The notes beneath the pieces were generated by a model. It was not told where the DNA came from and did not search any database. It saw only the letters and a list, made by a program, of their open reading frames with translations. A DNA stretch of 64,000 nt from Lysobacteraceae bacterium (GTDB taxonomy: Bacteria > Pseudomonadota > Gammaproteobacteria > Xanthomonadales > Xanthomonadaceae). Position 1 is the stretch's first letter, and each line of letters begins with the position of its first letter. The position numbers and the translations under genes are program-made. Location: contig SCUI01000010.1 in assembly GCA_004297225.1 (NCBI GenBank), positions 186,001 to 250,000 of the forward strand. Reading direction: 5' to 3'. Of the stretch, positions 34,855-45,735 are shown in pieces.

Positions 34855-35769
34855 TCACCGGCGCCGGATCGGAATCTTGCTGGCGGGGAAGGTGGCGATT
34901 TCGGCGCCGGCTTCACGGATCGGGGCGCCGGTCGGCGGGGCCCAGGCCATCGCGGTGATGGTTTCCCAGGTGGCGGGCAGGCCGCGCGCTTCGCCGAACT
35001 CGCGTGCGTAGGCATCCGCGGCACAGGCAAAACGCGCCTTGCCGGTGAGCGTCTGCCGCCGCGACTGCAGCGCATTGGTCGCACCGAGCGCGCGCAGTTC
35101 GCGCATCAGCCCCGGCAGGGTCTCGTAATGCGTGGTCGCAAGGTCGCGGTCGATCACCGGATCGCGGAAGCCGGCGTGCACCAGCGCGTCACCGAATTGC
35201 GCCAGCGTGGTGAACGGGCTGACGTGCGGGACGGCGTCGGCCCCGGCGAAAGCGGTGCGCAATTCGAACAATGTGTCCTGGCCGAACGTGGACACCATCA
35301 GCAGGCCACCGGGGCGCAGCACGCGGCGGAACCCGGCGAACACCGCCGGCAGGTCCTCCACCCATTGCAGGCAGAGGTTGGAGAACAGCACGTCGACGCC
35401 GCCGTCGGCCAGTGGCAGCGCGCGCGCGTCGGCGCAGACGCGGTCGATGCCGCGGCGCAAGGGATGCCAGCCTTCGCGCTGGCGGCCTTCGCGCAGCATC
35501 GGCAGCGCGACGTCCAGCGCCAGCACCTGCGCCTTCGGCCAGCGCTTGCGCATCGCCGCGGCGCCGCGGCCCAGGCCACTGCCGACGTCGACGACCCGCG
35601 CCGGCACTGCGTCCTCGTGTTGCAGCCGGTAATAGTCGAGCGACTCCAGCAACTGCGCCTCGACCGCGCGCTGCAGGGCCGCGGCGGCGTCGTAGCCGGG
35701 CGCCGCGCGCGAGAACGCGCGCCGTACCTGGCGGTGGTCGAACAGTGCCTGCGGATCGCGCGCACTCAT
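34855..35769 (-). CDS. bioC: Malonyl-ACP O-methyltransferase BioC
   Basis: BioC methylates the free carboxyl of malonyl-ACP with S-adenosylmethionine to start pimeloyl synthesis for biotin. The 304-residue protein has the SAM motif VVDVGSGLGRGAAAMRKRWP, the second motif VLALDVALPMLR and DVLFSNLCLQWVED, which are typical of BioC. It overlaps the upstream bioH by ATGA (35766-35769) and closes the bio cluster. Confidence 0.93.
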   Translation of the reverse strand: MSARDPQALFDHRQVRRAFSRAAPGYDAAAALQRAVEAQLLESLDYYRLQHEDAVPARVVDVGSGLGRGAAAMRKRWPKAQVLALDVALPMLREGRQREGWHPLRRGIDRVCADARALPLADGGVDVLFSNLCLQWVEDLPAVFAGFRRVLRPGGLLMVSTFGQDTLFELRTAFAGADAVPHVSPFTTLAQFGDALVHAGFRDPVIDRDLATTHYETLPGLMRELRALGATNALQSRRQTLTGKARFACAADAYAREFGEARGLPATWETITAMAWAPPTGAPIREAGAEIATFPASKIPIRRR

Positions 35770-36554
35770 GGCGGGGCCTCGAGGAAGGACGCGAGCGTGG
35801 AGGCGACGTCGCGCGAATGGGTGAGGAAGGGTGCGTGTCCGGCGTGCTCGACCACTTCGAAGCGCGAGCGCGGCGCCAGCGCCGCGGCGGCCGCCATGGC
35901 ACGCGGATCGACCAGGCGATCGCGGCGGCCGGCGAGCCACAGGCCCGGCACCTGCAGTGTCGGCAACACGGCGCGCAGGTCGGCGTGCTCCAGTAACGCC
36001 AGCCCATCGGCCAGCACCGACGCGGCCGGTTCGCCGCGGGCGAACAGCTCGTCGCGCAAGGCGCGGATCTCCTCGCGTGCGTGTTCCGAACCGAAGGCTT
36101 CCAGCGCCACGAAGCGCTCGAGGGTGCCGCGATAGTCGCCGCGCAGGCCTTCGGCGAAGTCGCGGAAGATCTGCGCCGACACGCCATGGCGCCAGCCCTC
36201 GCCGCGGACGAAGCGCGGGCTCGCGCACAGCATCGCCAGCGCCGGCACCTGCCGCGGCCGCGTGGCGGCCGCGTGCAGCGCGAACAGCCCGCCCAGCGAC
36301 CAGCCGCACCACGCCGCGCCCGCCGGCACCGCGGCGCAGATCGCTTCCACGCAAGGCTCCAGCTGCAGCGGCAACGCGCAGTCGCGGCTGCCGCCATGGC
36401 CGGGAAGATCGACCACGTGCAGGGTGAACCGCTCGCGCAGTTGCTGCACCAGCGGCGCGAACACGCCGCCGTGCATCGCCCAGCCGTGCAGCAGCACCAG
36501 CGGCGGGCCGCTGCCGGCGATCTCGATATGCAAAGGGCAAGCCTGCGTGCTCAT
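35766..36554 (-). CDS. bioH: Pimeloyl-ACP methyl ester esterase BioH
   Basis: BioH hydrolyses pimeloyl-ACP methyl ester, which ends the chain-building part of biotin synthesis. The 262-residue alpha/beta hydrolase has LVLLHGWAMHGGVF, the nucleophile elbow WCGWSLGGLFALHAA and a C-terminal HAGHAPFLTH with the catalytic His. GWSLGG is the BioH form of the elbow. The position between a transporter gene and bioC, with 4-bp overlaps on both sides, supports the name. Confidence 0.94.
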   Translation of the reverse strand: MSTQACPLHIEIAGSGPPLVLLHGWAMHGGVFAPLVQQLRERFTLHVVDLPGHGGSRDCALPLQLEPCVEAICAAVPAGAAWCGWSLGGLFALHAAATRPRQVPALAMLCASPRFVRGEGWRHGVSAQIFRDFAEGLRGDYRGTLERFVALEAFGSEHAREEIRALRDELFARGEPAASVLADGLALLEHADLRAVLPTLQVPGLWLAGRRDRLVDPRAMAAAAALAPRSRFEVVEHAGHAPFLTHSRDVASTLASFLEAPP

Positions 36555-37554
36555 GCGCCGCGATCCGTCCGCAACGCCTGCACCGCGCGTTCGCTGCGAG
36601 CCGCCTGCGGCCGCGCCACCAGCCAGGCGAACAACACGATCCCGAGCAGCACCAGCGCCACGCCCCACGACGCGATGCCCCGCGGCCAGGCTTCGCCCAG
36701 CCACCAGACGCCGAACAGGGTGGCGAACAGCATCTCGGCGCCCTGCATGGCCTCGACGCCACCCAGCGCCACCGGGTTGTCGCGGACCAGGCCGGTGGCC
36801 TGGAAGAACAGGATCGTGGCGATGACGCCGGCGCTCAGCGCCACGCCCGCGGCGAGGACCACCTGCGACAGCGACGGCAGGCCGGCCTGCAACCACGCGT
36901 ACACGGCGACCAGGCACCACAGCGGCTGGCTCGCCAGGGTCATGCCGAACACGCGCTGGGTGGCGTTGAGTGCTTCGCCACTGCGCTCCAGGTGCAGCAG
37001 CAGCATGCGGTTGCCGAGCGGATAAGCGAAGGCCGCGCCGATCACGCAGGCCAGCGCGATCCATGCGCTGCGGTCGAGGCTGCCGTGCGCATGGCCGCGC
37101 TGCAGCAGCAACACGCCGGCCAGGATCAGGCCGCCGACCGCCAGCGCCGCCAGCGGCACGCGCCGCCGCGCGTCGCGGTACAGCAGTGGCGCGCACAGCA
37201 TGCCGGCGACCACGGTGAACTGGAACGAGCCGGCCACCAGCCACGACGGGCCGCTTCCCGCCGCCCACGACAGCAGCAGGTAGAACGCGACGAAGCCGAT
37301 CGCCGAACAGGCGAGCCACGCCTTCGGATGCGAGCGCAGCGCTTTCAGCACCGGCGTGGTGCCGCCCTGCCACGGCATCAGCGGCAACAGCAGCGGCAAC
37401 GTGATCAGGTAGCGCAACGCGGCCGTCCAGGCCCAATGGCCGCCGTCGCTGGCGATCGCGCGGTTGAGCACGTAGGTCTGGGTGAAGAACAGCGCCGACG
37501 CCAGCGCGAGCGCAATCGCCGCCAGTGCCCGGCGGCGCTCCAGCGACGCGGCGG

Positions 37555-37558
<4 letters not shown>
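36551..37558 (-). CDS. DMT-superfamily (EmrE-like) transporter inside the biotin operon
   Basis: A 335-residue membrane protein with ten hydrophobic helices, in the multidrug-resistance efflux transporter branch of the drug/metabolite transporter superfamily. [40 protein letters not shown] and [20 protein letters not shown] are its most recognisable segments. The gene overlaps bioF (ATGA at 37555-37558) and bioH (36551-36554), so it is translated with biotin genes. Whether it carries biotin, a precursor or something else is unknown. Confidence 0.85.
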
Positions 37559-38760
<1,202 letters not shown>

Positions 38761-38762
38761 TG

Positions 38763-39809
38763 TCAGGCGACGGCGGCGGCGGGGACGTCGGTGATGGTCG
38801 CATGGACCGTGCCCGGCCGGTCATGATCGGCCGCGTCCACCTGGACCTGCATCGGCACCAGCCCGAGGCGGTCGAACAGGGCCATGTCGCGCTCGGTATC
38901 CGGGTTGCCGGTGGTCAGCAGCTTCTCGCCGTAGAAGATCGAGTTGGCGCCGGCGGTGAAGCACAGCGCCTGCAGCTCGTCCGACATCTGCTCGCGCCCG
39001 GCCGACAGCCGCACCATCGACTTCGGCATCAGGATGCGGGCCACGGCGATCGTGCGCACGAACTCGAACGGATCCAGTTCCGCAGTGCCCGCCAGCGGCG
39101 TGCCGGGGACCTGCACCAGGCGATTGATCGGCACCGAATCCGGGTGCGCCGGGAGCGACACCAGGGCCTGCAACAAGCCCGCGCGCTGCTCGCGCGACTC
39201 GCCCATGCCGACGATGCCGCCGCAGCAGGTCTTCATGCCGGCGTCGCGCACGTGCGACAGCGTGTCCAGCCGGTCCTGGAATTCGCGGGTGTGGATGATC
39301 TCGCCGTAGAACTCCGGCGCGGTGTCCAGGTTGTGGTTGTAGTAGTCCAGGCCCGCGGCCTTGAGCGCGTCGGCCTGGTGGCCGCTGAGCATGCCCAGCG
39401 TGGCGCAGGTTTCCATCCCCAGCGCCTTCACCTCGCGGATCATCTCGGCGACCTTGGGGATGTCGCGGTCCTTGGGCGAACGCCAGGCCGCGCCCATGCA
39501 GAAGCGCGAGGCACCGGCGGCCTTGGCCTGGCGTGCCTTCGCCAGCACCTCGTCGGTCTCCATCAGCTTGGTCGCGTCGACGCCCGTGTGGTAGCGGGCC
39601 GCCTGCGGGCAGTAGCTGCAGTCCTCCGGGCAGCCGCCGGTCTTCACCGACAGGAGCGTGCTGACCTGGACTTCGCGGGGGTCGAAGTGCTGGCGATGCA
39701 CGGTCGCCGCCTGGAACACCAGTTCGGTGAAGGGCAGCGCGAACAGGGCGAGGATTTCCTCGCGTTGCCAGTCATGGCGCGGGACGGGGGAAGGGCTGAC
39801 GGCGGACAT
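38763..39809 (-). CDS. bioB: Biotin synthase BioB
   Basis: BioB is the radical-SAM enzyme that inserts sulphur into dethiobiotin. The 348-residue protein contains the radical-SAM cysteines in [37 protein letters not shown], the [13 protein letters not shown] block and MCSGGI-like [12 protein letters not shown]. The ATG at 39809 gives family length; an upstream in-frame ATG at 39875 would overlap comF. It is the first gene of the bio operon, 49 bp from divergent comF. bioA and bioD are not in the window. Confidence 0.97.
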   Translation of the reverse strand: MSAVSPSPVPRHDWQREEILALFALPFTELVFQAATVHRQHFDPREVQVSTLLSVKTGGCPEDCSYCPQAARYHTGVDATKLMETDEVLAKARQAKAAGASRFCMGAAWRSPKDRDIPKVAEMIREVKALGMETCATLGMLSGHQADALKAAGLDYYNHNLDTAPEFYGEIIHTREFQDRLDTLSHVRDAGMKTCCGGIVGMGESREQRAGLLQALVSLPAHPDSVPINRLVQVPGTPLAGTAELDPFEFVRTIAVARILMPKSMVRLSAGREQMSDELQALCFTAGANSIFYGEKLLTTGNPDTERDMALFDRLGLVPMQVQVDAADHDRPGTVHATITDVPAAAVA

Positions 39810-39858
39810 GGGACTTTCCTGACGGCGAAGACGGCTTCGACCGGGCAGTCTGGAAACC

Positions 39859-40530
39859 ATGCCGGACCCTGTCAACCGCGAGGCCTCGTCGCCGGTTGAC
39901 GGCTGGCGCTGGCCGGGGCTGCCGTGGCGGCCACGGTGCCTGGGTTGCGGTGCACCGGGCGAGGGCCGCGAGGACCTGTGCGGGGCCTGCCGCGCGCGCC
40001 TGCCGTGGCTGGCGGGCGAGGCGATCCGCTGCGCGCCGCCCCTGCGCCAGGCGGTCGCGGTGTTCGCCTATGCCCCGCCCGTCGACCGCTGGCTGCCGCG
40101 ATTCAAGTTCCATCGCGACCTGGCCGCCGGACGACTGCTTTCGGAACTGATGTTGGCGCGGCTGGCCGCCTGCGACCGGCCCGCGGCGCTGCTGCCGATC
40201 CCGCTGCATGGCGCGAGGTTGCGCGCGCGCGGCTACGACCAGGCGCTGGAACTGGCGCGCCCGCTCGCGCGCGCACTGGCGTTGCCGTTGCGTACCGACC
40301 TGCTGCAGCGCGTGCGCGCCACCGCGCCACAATCCGAACTCGATGCCGCGGCCCGCGAGCGCAACCTGCGCGGTGCGTTCGAAGCGCGTGGCGGCATCAG
40401 GTTGCCCACGCACGTGGCGCTGCTCGACGACGTCCTCACCACCGGCGCCACCCTGCACGCGGCGGCGGAGGCATTGCACCGCGCTGGCGTCGAGCGGATC
40501 GATGCCTGGGTGTGCGCGAGGGTGCTGTAG
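39859..40530 (+). CDS. ComF family phosphoribosyltransferase-like protein
   Basis: A 223-residue ComF/GntX-type protein. The N-terminal zinc-ribbon-like cysteines are in [10 protein letters not shown] and [10 protein letters not shown]; the C-terminal phosphoribosyltransferase domain has [20 protein letters not shown] and the PRPP loop [20 protein letters not shown]. ComF is required for DNA uptake in competent bacteria, while other relatives (GntX) are linked to DNA or gluconate use. It is divergent from bioB, which is the usual arrangement in many gammaproteobacteria. Confidence 0.9.
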   Translation: MPDPVNREASSPVDGWRWPGLPWRPRCLGCGAPGEGREDLCGACRARLPWLAGEAIRCAPPLRQAVAVFAYAPPVDRWLPRFKFHRDLAAGRLLSELMLARLAACDRPAALLPIPLHGARLRARGYDQALELARPLARALALPLRTDLLQRVRATAPQSELDAAARERNLRGAFEARGGIRLPTHVALLDDVLTTGATLHAAAEALHRAGVERIDAWVCARVL

Positions 40531-40584
40531 AGCCGACCCATGGTCGGCTGCAGGTCAATGAAGCCGACCATGGGTCGGCTCTAC
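40527..40584. terminator. Perfect 23-bp inverted repeat holding both stop codons
   Basis: The arms run 40527-40549 (GTAGAGCCGACCCATGGTCG onward) and 40562-40584 and are exact reverse complements around a 12-base loop. Each arm is itself nearly palindromic (AGCCGACC-ATGG-GTCGGCT). The TAG of comF (40528-40530) and the stop of the converging transporter gene (40581-40583) lie inside the arms, so this is a mobile palindrome that also serves as the end of both transcripts. Confidence 0.88.
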
Positions 40585-42008
40585 GAGGGGAGCACCGGCG
40601 GCTGGTACGCCAGCGTGGTGCCGAGCAGCCACAACAGCCCCAGCACCAGCGGCACGTGCACCACCAGCTGCACGAAGGTGAAACCGACGATGTCGCGCGC
40701 GCGCAGGCCGAGCACGCCGAGCAGCGGCAGCATCCAGAACGGGTTGACCAGGTTCGGCAGCGCCTCGGCGGCGTTGTAGACCTGCACCGCCCAGCCGAGG
40801 TGGAACCGCAGTTCGTTCGCCGCCTGCATCACGTACGGCGCCTCGACGATCCACTTGCCGCCGCCCGACGGCACGAAGAAGCCCAGCACCGCCGAATAGC
40901 CGCCGATCACCGCCGCGAAGGTGTCGTGCGTGGCCACCTGCACGAACAACGTGGACAGCCGGTGCGCGAGCGTCTCGCCGTCGGCGCCGGGGACTCCGGT
41001 CAGCATCAGCGCGATGCCGCCGTACAGCGGGAACTGGATCAGCACGCCGGCGGTGGACGGCACCGCGCGCGTGACCGCGTCGAGGAAACTGCGCGGCCGC
41101 CAGTGCAGCAGCAGGCCGAGCGACAGGAACAGGAAGTTGTAGGTGTTGAGGTTGGCGATCGCCGCCATCGGCCCCTTGCCGCGGAACTCCAGCCACAGCC
41201 AGCCGAAGCCGAGCAGCGACAGCGCGATGGTCAGCAGCGGGCTGTGTTCCAGCCATTCGCCGGGCCGGCGCGGACCCGGTGCCGGCAGCGGCGCGGTGGC
41301 CTCCAGCGCCTCGGGGAACTCGGCGATGGTGCGCGCGGCATCGCCACGCGGCGCGGTCCACCAGGCGATCGCCAGCGACACCAGCACCAGCACGCCCGTC
41401 AGCACGATCGACTGCCACAGGAAAATCGTTTCGGTGAACGGCAACACGCCGGTGATCGGCAACAGCCCGGGCGGCATGCTCGCGGGATTGGCCTGCAGCT
41501 GCGCCGCCGACGAGCTCAGGCCCATCGCCCAGACGGCGCCCAGGCCCAGGTATGCGGCGGCACCGGCGGCGCGATAGTCCATGCGCAACTCGGTCCGCTT
41601 CGCCAGCGCGCGCACGAGCAGTCCGGCGAACACCAGCGAGAAGCCCCAGCTCAGCAGCGACGACAACATGCTGGCCAGCGCGACGAAGCCGACCGCGCCG
41701 CGTCCGCTGCGCGGCCAGCGCGCGATGCGGTCGATGACCCGCGCGATCGCCGGGGCGGTGGCGACGACGTAACCACCGATCACCACGAACGCCATCTGCA
41801 TGGTGAACGGGATCAGGCTCCAGAAGCCGTCGCCGAAGGCATCGGCGGTGGCGTGCGGGGTCGCGCCGAAGCCGAGCGCGAAGCTGGCGACCAGCAGCAC
41901 CCCGACCACGGCGAACACCCATGCATCCGGGAACCAGCGTTCGGCGAAGTCCGCGCTGCGCAGCGCCAGCCGCTCGGGCAGGCCGGCACGCGGCGTGGCC
42001 GTGCTCAC
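40581..42008 (-). CDS. AtoE-like short-chain fatty acid transporter
   Basis: A 475-residue polytopic protein of the AtoE short-chain fatty acid transporter family. [20 protein letters not shown]-like [40 protein letters not shown] and [20 protein letters not shown] are its clear family segments. The start is a GTG at 42008 that overlaps the ubiA stop (GTGA), as no ATG fits. The family takes up acetoacetate and butyrate; the substrate here is inferred. Confidence 0.9.
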   Translation of the reverse strand: MSTATPRAGLPERLALRSADFAERWFPDAWVFAVVGVLLVASFALGFGATPHATADAFGDGFWSLIPFTMQMAFVVIGGYVVATAPAIARVIDRIARWPRSGRGAVGFVALASMLSSLLSWGFSLVFAGLLVRALAKRTELRMDYRAAGAAAYLGLGAVWAMGLSSSAAQLQANPASMPPGLLPITGVLPFTETIFLWQSIVLTGVLVLVSLAIAWWTAPRGDAARTIAEFPEALEATAPLPAPGPRRPGEWLEHSPLLTIALSLLGFGWLWLEFRGKGPMAAIANLNTYNFLFLSLGLLLHWRPRSFLDAVTRAVPSTAGVLIQFPLYGGIALMLTGVPGADGETLAHRLSTLFVQVATHDTFAAVIGGYSAVLGFFVPSGGGKWIVEAPYVMQAANELRFHLGWAVQVYNAAEALPNLVNPFWMLPLLGVLGLRARDIVGFTFVQLVVHVPLVLGLLWLLGTTLAYQPPVLPS

Positions 42009-42871
42009 GCCGCCCCGCCCTGCCGCCCCAACGCCAGCGCCAAGCCGGCGAAAATCGTCGCGCCGACCCAGTGGTTGTGCAGGAACGCGCGGAACAGCGC
42101 GCCGCGCTCGCGGTGCCGGGCGATCACGAACTGGTACACGACCAGCAATGCCGCCACGCCCAGTCCGGCCCAGTACCAGCCGCCCAGTTGCGCGTCGCGC
42201 CCGACCAGCGCGAGCGCACCGAAGAACAACGCGTAGAGCACGCCCTGCGCGACCAGGTCGAGGTCGCCGAACAGGATCGCGGTGGACTTCGCGCCCATGC
42301 GGATGTCGTCGTCGCGATCCACCATCGCGTACCAGGTGTCGTAGGCCGTCGCCCAGAGGATGTTGGCGCCGTACAGCACCCAGGCGATGGGCGGCACTTC
42401 GCCCCGGATCGCGGCGAACGCCATCGGGATGCCCCAGCCGAAAGCCATGCCCAGGTAGACCTGCGGCAGGTAGGTGTAACGCTTGAAGTACGGATAGGTC
42501 ATCGACAGGACCATGCCGACCAGGCTGAGCAGGATGGTCAGCCGGTTGAGCGTGAGCACCAGCGCGAACGCGGCGAGCATCAGGACCGCGAACACCGCGA
42601 GCGCCTCGCGCGCGGACACCTCGCCGGTGGCCAGCGGCCGGTTGCGGGTTCGCTCGACCTGCGGATCGAGCCAGCGGTCGGCGTAATCGTTGATCACGCA
42701 GCCGGCCGAACGGGTCAGCCAGACGCCCAGGGAGAACACCACCAGCGGCCACGCCGGCGGCACCCCGCCGGCCGCGAGCCAGAGGCCCCACCACGTCGGC
42801 CAGAGCAGCAGCAGCCAGCCGATCGGCCGGTCGCCGCGCATCAGCCGCCAGTACAGTTCCAGCCGGTCCAT
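42005..42871 (-). CDS. ubiA: 4-hydroxybenzoate octaprenyltransferase UbiA
   Basis: UbiA attaches the polyprenyl tail to 4-hydroxybenzoate in ubiquinone synthesis, in the inner membrane. The 288-residue protein has [20 protein letters not shown], the first Asp-rich motif in [20 protein letters not shown] and the second in [20 protein letters not shown], with seven to nine helices between. Length is normal. The divergent tRNA gene starts 17 bp upstream. Confidence 0.96.
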   Translation of the reverse strand: MDRLELYWRLMRGDRPIGWLLLLWPTWWGLWLAAGGVPPAWPLVVFSLGVWLTRSAGCVINDYADRWLDPQVERTRNRPLATGEVSAREALAVFAVLMLAAFALVLTLNRLTILLSLVGMVLSMTYPYFKRYTYLPQVYLGMAFGWGIPMAFAAIRGEVPPIAWVLYGANILWATAYDTWYAMVDRDDDIRMGAKSTAILFGDLDLVAQGVLYALFFGALALVGRDAQLGGWYWAGLGVAALLVVYQFVIARHRERGALFRAFLHNHWVGATIFAGLALALGRQGGAA

Positions 42872-42888
42872 GCGAGAATTGCCTCCAC

Positions 42889-42965
42889 GCGCCTGTAGCT
42901 CAGCCGGATAGAGTAGTGGCTTCCGAAGCCATTGGTCGGGGGTTCGAATCCCTCCAGGCGCGCCA
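42889..42965 (+). tRNA. tRNA-Arg (anticodon CCG)
   Basis: A 77-nt cloverleaf: acceptor GCGCCTG pairs with CAGGCGC, D-arm GCTCAGCCGGATAGAGT, anticodon loop TTCCGAA with CCG (reads CGG, arginine), T-arm GGGGGTTCGAATCCCTC, and an encoded CCA end. The lipoyl-type neighbouring genes do not overlap it: the hypothetical gene on the other strand ends at 42966, one base away. Confidence 0.97.
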
Positions 42966-43592
42966 TCAGATGTTGCAGAGCGCCCGCTCGCGGCGCATTT
43001 CCTCTTCCAGCATCGAGCGCGCTTCCGGCGAAGTTTGCGCCAGCCGGCTGGCGATGTTCGCGCGGATCCGCGGGCACGGATCGAGTTCGTAGCCCGGCGG
43101 CCAGAAGCCCAGCAGGCGGGATGCCGACTGCAGTGCGCGCTCGGGCGTCACCGGCGCCTGCATGCGGAAACGCTCCGGGCGACCGCCATCGAGTCGCGAC
43201 GGGGCCCGTGCCAGGGCCGGTTCGCGGCCGGGCGCGGCAGCGAGCCGTTCACGCACCGGCGCCGGCAGCGCCAGGTCCAGCCTGGGCTTGCTTGCGCGGG
43301 CGTCGTCGGCAGGGGTCTTCACGCCGGGCGCGGCCGGGAGCGGGTCGTGCGCGACATGGGCGGTCCGCGTCCTGCGCGGCGCGTCGCGCTGCGGCGTGAC
43401 GCCTGCCGCGGGCGGGTGCGACTGGATCCACTCCACCTGCAGCGCCCAGCCGGCATGCTCGTCCGTGGCGACGATCTCCTGGCGCAACAGCTGCAGCAGC
43501 AGCGCGTGGAACAGCAGCACGCCGGCCCATGCCATGGCCCGCAAGCGCGGACTGGCGCGGTCGGCGGCCGGGGCGTGGATGGGTCCCGGCAT
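42966..43592 (-). CDS. Single-pass membrane protein, unknown (end of peptide operon)
   Basis: A 208-residue protein with one membrane helix near residues 18-38 ([20 protein letters not shown]), then a long Pro/Ala/Arg-rich periplasmic linker and a compact C-terminal domain ([20 protein letters not shown] onward) that contains two cysteines and ends in ERALCNI. The layout, with a short cytosolic start and proline-rich linker, recalls TonB or GspC-like envelope proteins, but no TonB motif is seen. It is the last gene of the operon led by the peptide at 45882, 6 bp after the PDZ gene. Confidence 0.72.
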   Translation of the reverse strand: MPGPIHAPAADRASPRLRAMAWAGVLLFHALLLQLLRQEIVATDEHAGWALQVEWIQSHPPAAGVTPQRDAPRRTRTAHVAHDPLPAAPGVKTPADDARASKPRLDLALPAPVRERLAAAPGREPALARAPSRLDGGRPERFRMQAPVTPERALQSASRLLGFWPPGYELDPCPRIRANIASRLAQTSPEARSMLEEEMRRERALCNI

Positions 43593-43598
43593 GTCGAC

Positions 43599-43964
43599 TC
43601 AGGGGCGGGCGACGGCGGTCATGGTGATCTCCAGGCGCCCGCCATCGCGGCGCAGCGCAAGCTGCAGGGACTCTCCCACGCTGCGCGTCGCCAGTTCGCG
43701 CACGCGCCGGGCCTTCATGCCCGCGACGGACTTGCCTTCCACCTCCACGACTTCATCGCCCGCGCGCAGCCCCGCGCGCTGCGCCGGCGACCCCGGCACG
43801 ACCTCCGCGATGGTGATGCGTTCGACGGTGGGGTCGAGGAAGAAACCGGAGGTGGCGACCTGGGGCGAGAAGCCGAAGTAGCCGCGTTCGCCCGTCCACC
43901 CCTGGAAGGCGACGCTGGCCAGCAGCAAGCCGGCCAGCAGGCGGATGCTCAAGCGGTGGAACAT
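43599..43964 (-). CDS. Exported PDZ-domain protein
   Basis: A 121-residue exported protein: a signal peptide (IRLLAGLLLASVAFQGWTG) and one PDZ domain over about residues 40-115, with [20 protein letters not shown] as the carboxylate-binding and helix segment. PDZ domains bind peptide C-termini, which is notable next to a gene for a small peptide with a distinctive C-terminus. No protease domain is attached. It starts 16 bp inside the end of the acyltransferase-like gene. Confidence 0.82.
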   Translation of the reverse strand: MFHRLSIRLLAGLLLASVAFQGWTGERGYFGFSPQVATSGFFLDPTVERITIAEVVPGSPAQRAGLRAGDEVVEVEGKSVAGMKARRVRELATRSVGESLQLALRRDGGRLEITMTAVARP

Positions 43965-45001
43965 GGGGTTGCCTCCATCAGGTCGATGTCTTCTTCGTCG
44001 AGGAAACAGGCCGGCGATCGCGGCGGCTGGAGCGCCGGGTCCCCGAGCAGCGCCGCCACCTCGGCATCGGCAAGAGGCGGCAGCGTGCGCAGCGGCGCAT
44101 CGGCGCCACCCCCGAGCGATGCGTGGTACTGCCAGTACAACAGGTCGCCGCCCATCAGCGATTCGATCGATGCGAACAGCTGCGCGGTCGCGACATAGTC
44201 GGTGTACAGCGCGGGAGGGGTCTCGTCCGGCAGCGCAGGCGCTCGCAGCGCGCCGGCGTCGATCGCGGGCCCGGCCCTGAGTTCGAAATCGAAGCCTTCC
44301 GCCAATGGCTGCGCCACCATCGGCACGATCACCGCGCCTGACTTCCGCGCCAGCGTCGCGGTGCCGAGGACGACATTCCGCAGGCCGCCGTGGAACGGCA
44401 CGAGGAAGGTGTCCTCCACGCGCTCGAACACGTCGGGCATGATCACCACCAGCGCACCCAGGCGCAGCGCGCGCAGGACCTCGCCGATGCCGGCGCGGGT
44501 GTTGTGGACGATGCGCACCCCGCTGTCCGCGGTCGGCCACAGCTTGCGGTGGATCGCGTCGAACACCGCGTTGCTGTCGTGCCGGCCGGGCGGGTCGTAG
44601 AACACCAGCACCTGGCGGCCGGCCGCGCTGGCGTGGTGGGCAAGCGAGACGATGCCGGGCAGGAAGGCGCCGTAGTGCGGAGTGGCCACGAGCATGCCGC
44701 GCCCGCCGCCATCGAACGCGCGCCATCGCGCGAGCGGCGTGCGATCGATCGCGGCGAACCACCGGCGCAATCGCGGCGCCGGCATGCGCCCGGCGCAGGC
44801 CACGGTGGCCCATTGCCGCAGGCGCCAGTGGTAGAACGCACCGAAGGGCCGCTGGCCGGCGGCGCAGGCGCGGGCGACCGCCGCGGCCCCGGCATCATCG
44901 AGGTCCAGCGACAGCAGTCGCTCGACCAGGCCGTTGCGACGGCGCATCCGACGCAACGGCGCGGCCAGGCGCAACAGGGCACGGATCGGGGCGTCAACCA
45001 T
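43949..45001 (-). CDS. Lipid A-type (LpxL/HtrB-like) acyltransferase homologue
   Basis: A 350-residue protein resembling the lysophospholipid/lipid A acyltransferase family: LVATPHYGAFLPGIVSLAHH corresponds to the catalytic H-x4-D/E block, and VVIMPDVFERVEDTFLVPFH to the conserved phosphate-binding block. In the first block the His is present but the acidic partner is replaced by Leu (HYGAFL), so classical chemistry may be altered or lost. There is no N-terminal membrane helix. It overlaps its neighbours on both sides and is part of the peptide-led operon. Confidence 0.72.
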   Translation of the reverse strand: MVDAPIRALLRLAAPLRRMRRRNGLVERLLSLDLDDAGAAAVARACAAGQRPFGAFYHWRLRQWATVACAGRMPAPRLRRWFAAIDRTPLARWRAFDGGGRGMLVATPHYGAFLPGIVSLAHHASAAGRQVLVFYDPPGRHDSNAVFDAIHRKLWPTADSGVRIVHNTRAGIGEVLRALRLGALVVIMPDVFERVEDTFLVPFHGGLRNVVLGTATLARKSGAVIVPMVAQPLAEGFDFELRAGPAIDAGALRAPALPDETPPALYTDYVATAQLFASIESLMGGDLLYWQYHASLGGGADAPLRTLPPLADAEVAALLGDPALQPPRSPACFLDEEDIDLMEATPCSTA

Positions 45002-45671
45002 GGGCGGGCTCCACGACCCGGCCGAGCCGGGCGCGCACCGCCTCCAGCGCCTCGGCAACCTCGAGATGCTGCACGGTCGCAGGCGAACGCGAGGCCGCCA
45101 ACAGCAGGGCCGACTGGTGCGCGCGCGCACGCTGCCGCGCATGGCGCAGGCGCGCCCCCGGGTCGCGCCGCCATTGCAGTCCGGCGGCCAGCCAGTCGTT
45201 ACCGAGTGACGCGGCGTCGCGCAGGAGCTGGGACAGTCCGCGCAGGATCGGCACCGCGCCCGGCGGAACGGGCCGCAACCCGGAGGCGCTCCAGCTCCAG
45301 ATGGCCATGTGATAGCGCCCATGGAGCACGATTTCCACGGTGGACAGGAAGGTCTCCCGCGTGCCGATGACCACGGCTTGCGGTGCGAATACCTCGTCCA
45401 CGAACTGGTCGGAAAACACCAGCAGCCTGCGGTTTCCTTGCTGCGCCTCCCGCAACGCCGCGGCGGGCGGCATCAGCGCAAGCGCGCCGGCACGATCGTT
45501 CAATGCCCGGGAATCACCCACCGCCAGCACGCCCGGCTCGCTGCAGGCCTCGGCGGCGACCTGAAGGCTCCACGCCGTCGTCGGCAACAGCAGCGCCGCG
45601 GAATCGTCGCGATGGGAGGCGACCCAGGCGCGCACCGCGGAAGCCATCGACAAATTTCTTTCTTCGGCCAT
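44994..45671 (-). CDS. Hypothetical protein of the peptide-led operon
   Basis: A 225-residue soluble protein that I cannot assign. It has an alpha/beta N-terminal half with LLVFSDQFVDEVFAPQAVVI and GTRETFLSTVEIVLHGRYHM, and an Arg-rich helical C-terminal half (RLRHARQRARAHQSALLLAA). No cofactor motif is visible. The start ATG at 45671 follows a GGGGGGCCAGG ribosome-binding region. It overlaps the acyltransferase-like gene by 8 bp, and such tight coupling suggests that the two products act together. Confidence 0.68.
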   Translation of the reverse strand: MAEERNLSMASAVRAWVASHRDDSAALLLPTTAWSLQVAAEACSEPGVLAVGDSRALNDRAGALALMPPAAALREAQQGNRRLLVFSDQFVDEVFAPQAVVIGTRETFLSTVEIVLHGRYHMAIWSWSASGLRPVPPGAVPILRGLSQLLRDAASLGNDWLAAGLQWRRDPGARLRHARQRARAHQSALLLAASRSPATVQHLEVAEALEAVRARLGRVVEPAHG

Positions 45672-45698
45672 CCTGGCCCCCCTCGAAGTCCGTTGAAC

Positions 45699-45722
45699 GC
45701 GGGTAGCCGTGCGGCTACCCGC
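45699..45722 (-). terminator. Perfect hairpin between the peptide gene and the downstream genes
   Basis: GCGGGTAGCC and GGCTACCCGC form a perfect 10-bp stem with a 4-nt loop, 14 bp after the peptide stop codon. No T-run follows on the transcribed strand, so it is more likely to stabilise the short peptide mRNA or reduce read-through than to stop transcription fully. This is the usual arrangement when a precursor peptide must be made in excess over its maturation enzymes. Confidence 0.8.
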
Positions 45723-45735
45723 GACCCGCACTACA

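Noticed and set aside
34855-36762. One long minus-strand protein across bioC and bioH
   Set aside because: The frame is open by chance in GC-rich DNA. Overlapping ATGA starts and family lengths show two separate genes.
42889-42965. tRNA-Arg as an integration site for an island to the right
   Set aside because: No integrase and no direct repeat of the tRNA 3' end were seen nearby; the adjacent operon has chromosomal base composition.
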